64,000 bases of DNA from Eublepharis macularius (Eukaryota; Chordata; Lepidosauria; Squamata; Eublepharidae). Shown here in pieces: positions 41,201-53,200 of this stretch. Location: assembly GCF_028583425.1 (NCBI RefSeq), contig NC_072801.1:61209766-61273765 (forward strand). Reading direction: 5' to 3'. A program made the translations under genes and the position numbers. The notes below the pieces were generated by a model that saw nothing but the letters and a program-made list of their open reading frames with translations, was not told the DNA's origin and did not search any database. Position 1 is the first letter of the stretch; every line of letters begins with the position of its first letter.

Positions 41201-44200
41201 CACTGCACCACGCGGGGGTCAGTAGGAAGGGACCGAAAGTGCCTCCAAACATTGAGGTTGAACCGTGGACCACTAATGGTTCCAGGGGAGGGAGGATGAA
41301 GGGTTGCTGCTGGATGTGCCATGGAGCTGGCAATGGAAGAAGGAGTGATGGGTGGACTGCAGACAGGGACAGCACCACCAGTAGTTTGGGATGGGGATGG
41401 GCTGGATGTTTCCTCGAACCCCAACCATTCCTCCAAGGATCCCTCAGCCTCCTCCTCCCCCAAAATTTTCAGGAGTTCCTCTTCCACCGCCGGCAAGACC
41501 TCTTTGGCCTCCTCCACAGCCACAACTGGTGGTTTTGGGGGAGCGGGAGTCTCTGCTGCTCCAGAGTCCTGCACAGCACTGCTTCCCGTGCTGCAACCGG
41601 GACAATCTCTGCACTTCCCCCCACGACCACTCTTGTCCCCCACCTGAAGCCTCATCATGCCAGCAAAAAACAATTGAGAAGAAGAACGGAGATAACACTG
41701 TGAACCCTCAGCCGAGGTACCCACCAAGTTTGGCCCCAGGGCCTGGCAGCAGCCCTGGCACCAGAGGGAGGGAGGGACTAGAGCCCTAACCCACCACTCC
41801 CACAGACCTGAACAGATCAGGCACTAATGTGAGCCCTCAGCCGAGGTACCCACCGAGCTTGGCCCCAGGGCCTGGCAGCAGCCCTGGCACCAGAGGGAGG
41901 GAGGGACTAGAGCCCTAGCCCACCACTCCCACAGACGTGAACAGATCAGGCACTGATCAAAAATCAATGTGAGCCCTCAGCCAAGGTGCCCACTGAGCTT
42001 GGCCCAGAGCCAGGCAGCAGCCCTGGAACCAGTGGAGATAGATCCCTATCCCCCAAATCCAAGCTGAATTAGTCTTTCTCCCCAAAGGCTAGCAAGTGGC
42101 AAGCAAGAGCTCTGTCCCACTCCACTGCTCGCTGAAAGTGAAACCCAGCCTGGGAGCCCATGGCTATTTATAAGCACAGGTCCCATTGAACAACGCAGGA
42201 GGTCTGTGTTTGGCCATCAGAGCTGCCTATCAGGATTTGCAGGGATGAGATTGGCGTGCCTGTGGCTACAGGACACCCCCTTCCCCCTCCCTCCCCTGGG
42301 TGTCTTCTCCCAACTTGTAACCGCTTTGCAGCTCCGTGGTTGGAAGGAAGACCTGCCAATCAAGGTAAGCTGGGCTTCCATTCGGGTTTCCAGGGCGACA
42401 GAAGGAGCGCAGACAGAGTTCAGGCATTCCCCTGGCTCCGTTGCCAGGGGAATTGATTGTTGGAGCCTGAGTGTCTGCCTTCCCGAACCACGGCCAAACA
42501 CACCAAACCAGGCTTTTGCCAACCGCTGGTTCGTTGGCCATGGCCGATAGCGAACCGCCGGATCGCAATCGTGCCATCGCCATTTTCGTGGGTTTTTGAA
42601 GTTCGTAGTGCGGTTTGTGCCCATCTCTAGTCATTTGTTCTACTGCGAGCTTTGTGGGCTACTGAATACACGTCACTTTTTTTTTTTAAGTTTGAGCATG
42701 CGTGGTAAGACTAAGAATCTCCACTCTCTGTGCTGCTATTTCGAACCCTAACTGTTGAAAGTTTGAGTCTTTTTACTTACACAAGAGCACAAGAGCAGCT
42801 GCACTGAGATTAACACCAATCCTTTCATCCCTCCACTGCCTACTATTCACCGAATGATCTTCCTTCCCCCTCCCCCCCTCCCGCCTTTTTTACTGTTCTC
42901 TGCAACCAGTGAAGATTCTTAGGTTTGTGTTGGGTAAAGATTCCATCTCCACGACTGTTAAATGCCCACAATTCTGTTTTAAAGTGCTTGACACCTTAAC
43001 GATACTACCCTTCAGAAGCAGTAAAAAAAATCAGATGGGGAGATGAGAAGGGAAGGGGCAGAGCCAGCACCACCTCTGCTCGTCTGGGAAGGAAGCAGAG
43101 GAGGCGAGCGATGGGCACAGCTGAGCTGCTACTTGGTGCAATGGTTGCTGCCCAATGGCGAAAGAAGCATTAGGGGAGCTGACGAGGGTAGGTGTGGTTA
43201 AATCTGCTCTGGCCAATCAACTTGCAATAGGAAAGGGGGGGAGAGAGGCAAACATTTTACACTTACTTTCACTGACTCAAGCGTGAGTCAGAATCTGAGG
43301 CAAAAAAAAAAGTCGAGATATGTCCGTAGTCAGATACCCCAGGGAAAAGCTAACATAGCCCGGAGCAGCATCACATGACTAGCTCGGAAGTGTAAAAGGC
43401 AGAAAAACATGGGATGCAAAATGGTATTGAACGTGCTGTAAAAACCGAGTGCAAAAGACTTCTAAGTCACATTTATTGTATCACTACTTGTAGTTCCACT
43501 AACACAAGATCTTGTGCCACCAATTTCTGGGCACTATAATGTTTAGGCTTTGCTAGGTATTACACAAGAGCTCATGCAAGCAGAATCTCTCTGTCTCTGG
43601 TTCCCCATGCTGGTTGCTGGATCCATAGACATGCATCTGTATCTATTGCAATGTCTTAGGACAATGCCTGCTGAAATCACAAATGTCAAATTGCCAGTCC
43701 AAGTTTCAGGACCTTTCATAATGTTACCCATTAATGGTGAAACCCAATTAATGTGTGCCAACTAAAACAAATTATGAAGATGGTCTTAATTTGCATGTTT
43801 TACATACTGCATAGAAACTGGCAATGTTAGTCAGCCACACATCTGACTGCTGAAATTTTACCGGCATCGCCCACATCTATTTAAGCATACCTTTGCAGGC
43901 TTAAGGAGTACAGACACGCTCCTTCTCAAAATGAATGCTGAGACTCTAAGGGAGCTGATTTTATTCTGCATTCAGTGCCACATTTCCCCTTTGGCTCTTC
44001 CAGCATCACTCCACTTTGGGAAAGGACCCCCATAAAGCTCACTGGTCTGTGCCCAGAGAGCACAGTCCATGGTATGGGATTGGTATTTACAGGCTGGAAT
44101 GTCTTTCCCCCTTTCTGACTATTGTGGCTACTCTCAGGTACAGAATGGCCTCCTTGTGGATATTCTATATAGGAAAATGCTCCCCATATTTCAGGCAACA

Positions 44201-47200
44201 GTAAGACTGAGCTGATTCCCAAGTCTATAAGACTGAGGGATGCTTCCTTAGACCCCTCACCTAACACCAAGAGCTCCACCTTCCTGCTTGTCTCTGAAGA
44301 CTTGAAAAGCTTGGGTGGTCGGTAGCTGCAGCTGTAGCTCCCTGCATGATCCAGGCGCACGTAGCTGATTCGGAACAGGGCCCTGCCCCCTTCTGGCTCT
44401 GCTGATCGTGATGCCCTCTGCTCTCCATCCTTACGGAGACTGAATGTGTTGTTGAGACCCTCTGTCCAGCACTGGATGGTGATATTGCTTCCGAGGACGG
44501 CCACAGCATTAGGACTCAGGGAGATATTGGGCCTTGGAAGATCAGGATCTGCGAGCAGAAGGAAGATAGCTGAATACATCTGGTGTCAAAAGTTCCATCC
44601 AAGCCCTATAAAACTATGGGTCAAACTACAAATGACGAATGACAAAGATTGGACACTTGTCAGCTTCCCTCAAGTTTTGATGGGAAATGTAGGCAGCTTG
44701 GCAGAATGTTGGACAAGTGACAGTTGAAAAGTCCATTGGACAGCAGTCGGCGAGCCAAGCTGCAAGACCAGGATGCCTACATTTCCCATCAAAACTTGAG
44801 GGAAGCTGACAAGTGTCCAACCTGTGTCATTTGTCACTTGTAGCTTGGTCCCTGCAGGCATGAATGGGATACTAGTGGCTGGTCTTCTGAAACATAAAGG
44901 CAAAAACTAATCTGCAGTATTGGAGCATTGTCATTTCTGCCTCTTCTGCTCCTTCAATGAATCGTAAGGCCTTTGACAAGTACTATTAGGTCACTTGCTA
45001 CTAGCCCTGTTTTTACTATAATAGCCAGTGGTCAAATTTGAAATACCCTCACTACTTGAAAGCTCAGTATCATTGAAAAGCAGAAGATCATTATATATGA
45101 AAATGAAGCAATGGCGAGGAGGAGGAGTTTAACCTTTCTTTTCACTTCAGCTCTTCTAAGTCCTTCCATCATGGATATAATTAACATTGCATCCAAGAAA
45201 GATAACATCAGAACAACCGTGCTGGAACAGAACAAAGGCCCATTGAGTATAACTTCCTGTTAGATAGTGGTCAGCTAGATGCTATGCGGAGGTATACTGC
45301 CTCTGAACATGGAGGCTCCATTGAACCATCATGGCTAATAGGCATTAGCAGAACACATATTTGTCTAATGACTTTCTAAAACCATCTAAACTAGGTGTTC
45401 TATCACCACACATTAAGGAGCATATGGAACATAAGTTGAACCTTCTATATCTATCTAATATGGCATACACTTTCACACAGCAGCCAGCCAGTTGCCTTGG
45501 AGGACCAAGCAAGCAAGGCATAGAAGCCGAGGCTGCCTATTGATGCTACTTCCCTGCACTGGTATGGCTGCCTCTGCCTGTGCAGGTTCCCTTTACTCCC
45601 CATGGCTAGTATTGATTTCATATTCCATTGCATGAATTGAATATTCATTGTGTGAAGTATTTCAGAATTAAATATCTACTAAGTTGCTTCAGTTTTTTTT
45701 TATTTTTTGGCTAGGAAATTAACAACCAATTAACTGCCAAATTAACAATCAATTAGGGTCACAGTTAGGATTGCTGAGTCCAGCCTTGGAAATTCCTGGA
45801 GATTTGTGGAGGGATGAGATACGAGGAGAGATTTCACCTAGAATCTATAGGATACCATAGAGTTCATCTTCCAAAGCTGCCGTTTACCCCAGGGGAACTG
45901 ATCCCTGTAGTCTAGAAAACAGCTGTAATTCTGGGAGAACTCCAGGCCCCATATAGTGGTTAGAACAAAAGGACTCCCAGTATAGGTTATGCAAAACCAC
46001 TCTATGAAAACTCTTATATATATTTAAAGTGCAAAAGTGCTCAAAATGTACAGAAATATATATAATCAATCACAATCAACATCAATGAACAATACATAAG
46101 CAATACATGTAATGAATGCTCAGGAATAACACTGGTCAATGCTAGAAATCACTCAGAGTCCTAATTAAATTCATGCAGTTATACAGTAGGTATAGCCAGA
46201 GAACAGCCGCAGGAGTCAAGTCCAAACCACAAGTTCTTTTCTATCAATAAAGGTATGGTATTTGTCTGTGCAAGCCGTTTATGAAGAACTCCACTCGCCA
46301 CGGGCATTCAAAAGCCTCCAATTAACAGTCACGCCTATGCTCTACAGACTGTAGGCCTCATCTGTTTAGCACCAAAGTGCTTTTTCAAGAGCAATAAACC
46401 GTGCAACAAACATTAATCCATTCAGATACAATTTACAAAGAGCCCAGTTGGCTTATTCCATACAGCATTTCATGCTGACAGCAATTACTTCTGTAATACC
46501 GTAACTTGATCACGTAGTGATCAAGTGATCAAGTGGAGGGCAAGTGGAGGGCAAGTGAACAGGGAGGAATACACGTGAGGGCCAAGCTACACATGACGAA
46601 TGACACTTGAACGGCAAGTGGATTGAGTGGAGGGCAAGTGAACAGGGAGAAATACACTTGCCGTTCAAGTGTCATTCGTCATGTGTAGCTTGGCCCTGAG
46701 TCTGTTCACTTGCCAGGCAAGTGTAATTTGTCACTTGTAGCTTGGCTCTGAGGCAGTCACCTTAAGTGCTATAGGAGAGGAAGGGGAATGTGTGGAGTCG
46801 ATAAACTCTCCCCACAGCCCACTCCAGTTGGATCCTCTCTCCCTTTTTCTTTGTTCTATGAATTCCCATCTCCAAAACTATCCAGGGTCAAGGATATGCA
46901 AACAAGCTCAACAGTTTAGTACAGGACATTGACAGGGAAGCTTCTTCATCCCTTCCTTTGATATGGCAGATTGTCTCCCATGATGACACCCCATTCATCT
47001 CTCCACACAGCAGCCCATTACAAAGTGCCTCCTAATATTTTGGTATTAAATACCCAGCTGATGATGCAGCTGAAATTGGACTGACACCCCAGATTAAGAC
47101 TAAAGCATGGGGTTGGGAGGGAAGCCTATTTACCTGTTATCAGCAACTCCACAGAATCACTGGGCTGTGAAATTATTGACCTGAAGGTGTATCTACAGGT

Positions 47201-50200
47201 ATATCTTCCTCCATGCTCCCAGCTTGCTTTGCCTATAAAGAATGTGGCACTTTCCTCATGGAGTTTCAGCTCCAGTGATATCTGGCCTCCTTCCTTTTCA
47301 AGATAAAATGTCCTGATATGCCAGACTGGAAAGTTGCTTTGACAGTAGATAGTGATATTTCTTTCAAGGGAAACCCACTCAGCAGGAGTCACGGAGATGA
47401 TGGGTCCGGGTATGCTGATATCTGGGCAAAGGAACAGATAAGACAGTGAAGACCATCACCCCAGCATGGCCCTTGACATCTAATACCCTGTGCTTTCCTT
47501 ACCATAAGGCTGCAAAAGATTAGAGTATCTCTGTTTGTTCTTCTGTCCCTACAGGCATCCAATCCAAACTTTGACAGAAAAAGAGAGTGTTAAAAAACAT
47601 ATTTGGCCTGGAATCTATTACAAAGTATACAGCCGGACCTTAGCAGGGTAGCATCAATTGCAGAGAAAACATGATGAGTGTTATGAGATTATTGTCTGAA
47701 CGCAGGATCTGTGGCTTCCTTCCAAATTTATTCTGGACCATAGCTATAAAGTCTTTAAGATGGTCCAACATCTGGGATTTCTCACTGAGGAGAAATACTA
47801 CTGTGTATCTTGAAAAATCATCTATGAATGTAACAAAATATTAACGCTTTCCCAAACTGTACTGGTAGAGGACCACATATATCTGAATGGATTAAATCAG
47901 GTGGCTTCTTTGATTTGTGTTCACTATGCTTTGGAAAAGGAGGTTTCGTTGCTTTAGAAGTAATGTAGCATTCACATCTCTGACTAGTTATATCACAATG
48001 TTCTACATCAATTCCATTTGCTAGGCCTTCTTTTTGCATTTGCAGAATGTGTTGTAACTGGCATGACCTAGTCTTTTGTGCCAAAGAAGCAAGCACATGA
48101 CTTAGTAAGGTTTGCTTGCTCTTGAGTAAGCCCCCAATTGCTGCTGTTGTCTCTTTCCACATTATAGAGACTTTTGCTTAGTGTGGCCATGGCACACTAT
48201 ATATATCCCTATCTAGGGAAATGGTACACATTCCATTTTGCATTTAAATTCATAGCCTTCCATATCTAGCTTTGATTGACATATTAAATTTGATTTGAAG
48301 TCAGGTGCATAAAGCACATTCTTTAAGAGGAGTTCATGTGTTCTTCCATCTGGTAATTTGCAGTTTAACACAACAGTTCCCATTTTTGAGGCCCTGCAGG
48401 ATTTCCCTTCAGCAGTCTGTATAATTGTTAAAGCAGTGTCTTTTAATTCAGTGAATAAAGATGCATTGGAAACAAAATGACAGGTTGCTCCAGAGTCTGA
48501 AATAAATCCGTCACTTTCAAATTCATTATTCATCACAATATGATAGGAACAAGGGGATCTCGGCATCTTCCCTCTCTTAAATCTGCTTTTTTCAGGAATG
48601 TGCTCTCTATAACATTGTTTATGGAAATGTTCTTGACACTGTATGGAAATGCCTGCCCTTGTCCTTGCCACTGATTGTACTAATCTCACTCTATGTAATC
48701 CGCCTTGAGTCTCACTGAGAAAGGTGGAATATAAATGACGTAAATAAAATAAAAAATAAATATAATATTAGTTACATTGTCGAAGGCTTTCTCAGCTAGA
48801 GGACATTGGTTGTTGTAGATTTTCTGGGCTGTATGACCACAGCCATACAGCCAGGAAAATCTACAACAACCAACCTATAGTATTGGTTGTTTCCAAATGG
48901 CCAATAGTATTAAGAAAACTGCTTGATAAAGAGATATAAAGGGTAGATAATTTGTCTTCCTCTGGGAGCCTCACTTAGCTGGTTAAAGATGTGTATTAGC
49001 TTACCCAGATGTTGATCAAAGGGCTCCCCCTCTTTGTGTCTTATGCCAGCAAGTTGCCTTTTTGATTGACTGATGAGAGGCCAGCTGGATTTCTTATGGA
49101 GAGATGCTAGCAAGTCAAACTTCTCCTTTGCAGTTTTAGCATTATAGGTCAGTGCCATCTGCTCCTCATTAAGAGTACTGTTCAGCAGAAAAGATGCGTT
49201 CTGGATCTTGAATTCCTATTGGGGATTTGTGGGAGCAGGAGGCTCATCTGTAATTACCTCTGATATCCAGTGAAGTTGCATAGCGAATTCTAAATATTCT
49301 TTTCAGGAGACGTCTTTCCCGTACTCCACGGGAACCAAAGGACACCAGTCTCGAGACTGGGGATTTTTCCAACTTAGCCTCTGCGAATTAGAGGGAGCAG
49401 AGTTTAGCTGAGAGCTTCTAGCAGCAGCGCTAGCTCCTTCCTTATCTGAGCTCATCATTCCTGTTATTCTCTAAGCTGCATCAGCCAGGAGGCAAATCAA
49501 TTTGCTTAGTAAGTCTGCCAGCTCCAACTTTTCTCAGCAAAATTAGTAAAGAACTCAGCACAGCTTCGTATTGCTCCTTGTCACCCATAAACTGGGCACC
49601 ATGACCTGTAAAAAAAATCATACTTGGCCCGGAACCTATTAAAAGGTATATAGCTGGACCTTAGTGGGGTACCTTCAATTGCAGAGAAAACGTGACAGGT
49701 ATTTGGAGTGTGCTGGCTGGTGTGAGTGTGAGACAGAAGATAACTAACTTATACTTAGCTTATGTTTAGAAAAGAAATAAGAGTTCTTTATTATAGGAAC
49801 TCCATACTCTGACAGAAAAGTGGAGCGATAGATTCCTATCTTTCTAGCCTAAGGATGGACATGGATGGCAAGACAAGGCCTGCAAACATGGTAAAAGATA
49901 GAGAGGAGAGAAAGTTGTGTGACTAGGACAGGAAGAGAAGGATGTCACAAGGAGGAAGTCCTGAGATTAGCAGAACTAATTAGCAGGATACTAAGAAGCA
50001 AACAAATGCCTTGACCTCTCTTTCTTTTTGTTTTGTCCCCCTCTGAAACCTGAGGAAAGGGACAGCGTTAAGTCCTCCTAACACAGATGAGCCTAAAGAC
50101 TGGGCAGGGATTGCTATGGAGGCCTGATAAGGAATCAGAAAACCCTTCCCTTCCACAAGCCCTTACCCCCTGCCTCCGCTCTAAGGACACCCTATTTGTG

Positions 50201-53200
50201 TAAGGAATCACACAGTGGCTCTTGAGCTCCTGAACTCGCAGAGCACTTCTGGTGTTTTGTCACACTTCTGCAACATCATGACATGCAATGGCAAAATTTT
50301 GCTAGTATCCTTCAGTCTGATTCTACACACTGTTTCTATTATTGCATACCAAAGCAAAAGGAGCAATTTGATCTAGCACTTTGCACACACACACACGCAT
50401 GTGAGAAGAACAGGTGTATCAAACTGATATGATAATGAAGTAAGACTCAGGTGTTCTGTTGAGACCTTTATATAATACCAGTTCCACAGAGTTGCTGGAC
50501 ATGGAGGTGAGAAATCCCGATGGGGGTCTATAGTTGCAGTGGTATCTCCCTGCATGATGCCAGTTCACATTGCTAAGGAGGAACTCAGCCATGTCCCCAT
50601 CTGGCTCAACCTCTTGTATCAGCTGAACCTCTTGGATCTTCTTATTAACTGTATGAAGATAGAACCTCTTGATTGGACCTTTGGCCCAGCACTGGATGGT
50701 GACGTTGTGCCCTATGGCAGCCCACTTGTTAGGGCGTATGGAGATGTTGGGTCTGGGCAGATCTGGATCTGTGAGAAGACAGAAGATACCTTAGTGCAAC
50801 GGGTGTCAACTGGTGGAATACATACCACCAGAAGGATGCAGAAGTAGCCTAGGCGGGATGCAGGGCTTTCATAGCAATGACTGAGAATTCACTCTCCTGC
50901 AATCCCTTTTAGAGTCAAGCAAGAAATGAGCTGGGCGAACAGCCAGCAGAGGCAGCAGCAGCATGTAGAGGGCTGAGGGGCAATCCCTGTCCTCCCCCAC
51001 CCCACCCAGCATGCCAGGGCAAGGTGGCAAGGCCACACCTTCGGGCAAGCTGGCCAGCCAGTAAGCCCACCTAAGGCTGCCTCACTGCATGCCTGCTCTG
51101 GATGGAGCCTTGTGGCTCAGTGTTGAAAAACGACAAATCAATTTAAAATGGTGTCATTGGACATGGGAGGAAACCTGTGGCTGCCATGACATTTAGCTTG
51201 ACTTTTAGATAGTCACAGCAATAACATTTATACTCAACGCTACTGGTACGTTTTTATGTCCTTAACACTTACCATGTTATAAATACAATAATAGAATTCT
51301 GATAAACATGTAAATGTCCTTCTCAGAAAAACTGGGCTTTTTTTTTACCATCATGGTGATTCACAGATTTTTCAACAGAGTAGGTTTGCCCACCTCCAGG
51401 TGGCGTCTGGAGATCTCCTGGAATTTCAACTGATCTCCAGCCTACAGAGATCAGTCGCCTGGAGAAAATGCCTGCTCTAGAGGGTGGAGACTATGGCTGT
51501 ATACCCTGCTGAGATCCCTCCCCCCAAACCCCACTATCCTCAGGTTCCTCCCCCCAAATCTCCAGGAATTTCCCAAGTTGGCAACTGTACAAGAAGGTGG
51601 CTGGTGGGATGCAAGATATGGAAGATTGAGTGCTACTGCCTTAGCGCATGAAGTGTCACAAGCTCCATCCAGGAATATCGCACTTAGACATGGTCTAAAC
51701 AGTGGAAAACAAAATCTGGCATTCCCGTGTGCCCTTTATAACATTATGGATTGTATCCTACATTGCTCCCCCCATTTAATGGCCTTTATCATAGAGTCTT
51801 AATCCTGTGGCTAACTGATGGTGCTCACAATTGCCATCTAGGCAAAACTGTAATACTGTGAATTTTTAAAGAGCTTGACCTCGTTGCTTTGCAGGAAGGT
51901 ACTGAAAGTTTATAAGCACTAAAATGATAAAATTTAAGAAACCGATGGGAGTCCTTTAAAAAAAAAAAAGCATTCTCTTAAAAACATAGAAAATGAACCT
52001 TCAGGCTCCCATCTTTATCTCCAACTTCTCCTGGAATTAGAACTGATCTCCAGGCGAAGGAGATCAGTTCACCTGGAGAAAAAAGGCAGCTGTGGAGGGT
52101 GGACTCTATGGCATTATACCTGGCTGTAATTCTTCCCCTCTCTCAGCTCCACCCCCAAATCTCCAGGAATTTCCCAACCTGGAGTTGGCAACACTAGCCC
52201 AGCCAGCCCACTATTTGAGAGTTCCAGGAAAGAAGGGCAGAGCTCACCCCCATTATGGTCTTTCTGTGCCTCATCTACAAGCAAGAAATTTAATAGTTCC
52301 TAAAACTGGAAGCCTCTCCCCTTCCTACCTGAAATGGGGGGTAGGGGGCATTTGAAGACAGGTATCTACATTCCCTATGAATTTCAAAAAAAAAACCAAA
52401 ACAAAACTACAGATAGTAATTTGTTTCCCACTTAACCCAATGGTCCCGAGTCTATAAGAATAAAAAAAATGTGAGTAAAGCTACTAACACAACTCATCAG
52501 TAGATAAAAATTTAAGAGTATACAACCACAAAAGAGCACTTAATGTGAAATTTATGATAAACACTTCATGTGGGGGAGGGACAATGATAAAAGTATCAAG
52601 AGACAGTTTGTCTATATAGTTTGTTGGAGAGTATAAATGCTTTTCCACATTGTTTTAAAACTAACACATTTGTCCCAGGGGCCATGATAAAGAAGGCCCT
52701 GACCCTGGTGTTCACCCACCTAGCAACGCCCGGGCCCCTCACCTTGTATCAGCAGCTCCACAGGTTCACTGCGTTCTGACTGGGACTGGGTATTTGGATC
52801 ACAAGAATAGCAGGTATATTCCCCTCCATCCTCTTTGCTCACATTTGTGATGGAAAAATTACTTTGTCCTTCAAACATTGAAACTAGAAGTTTTCCAAGT
52901 GGGATTTCTGGCTCCAGACAGAAAAAATAATCAGAGAAAGGAACCCTGCAGGAGATATTTGCAGTTCCTCCCACTTTGACTCCCAAGACAGGATACAAAT
53001 CGATGAAGGGAACAGAAAGGATCTCTCTGGATTATCAAATAAACAAGAACAAAACAATGCATTGGAGAGTAGAGAGAGACGTTTTGAGAGAGAGAAAATT
53101 TTGATTCCCCCCCCCCAAAACATGAAATTCTGCTTTAGTAATTTAGTTAGTTATTTCTTATCCTTATGTCCTGAACTCTGAGCAGCTCCCAGATGGTTCT

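Larger units (their letters stand above)
37096..42629 (-). mobile_element. Full-length hAT DNA transposon with TIRs and 8-bp target duplication
   Basis: A 5534-bp element. The left end is tagacatgggcgcgaacc and the right end, read inward, is tagagatgggcacaaacc. Flanking 8-bp repeats gtcacttg (37088-37095) and gtcatttg (42630-42637) differ at one base. It encodes a BED-finger hAT transposase on the minus strand (39139-41658), with tandem arrays on both sides of the gene. It lies in the D4-D5 intron of gene P, opposite to no host exon. Intact boundaries and a nearly clean frame indicate a fairly recent insertion. Confidence 0.9.

Noticed and set aside
43926-44260. C-terminal extension of the D4 frame past its donor
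   Set aside because: The donor is a good gtgagg shared with gene Q; the extension has no domain and matches intron, and gene Q does not keep it.
45032-45235. Hydrophobic open frame, possible membrane exon
   Set aside because: No splice-flanked structure and no similarity to the two membrane exons found; it reflects AT-rich intron sequence.
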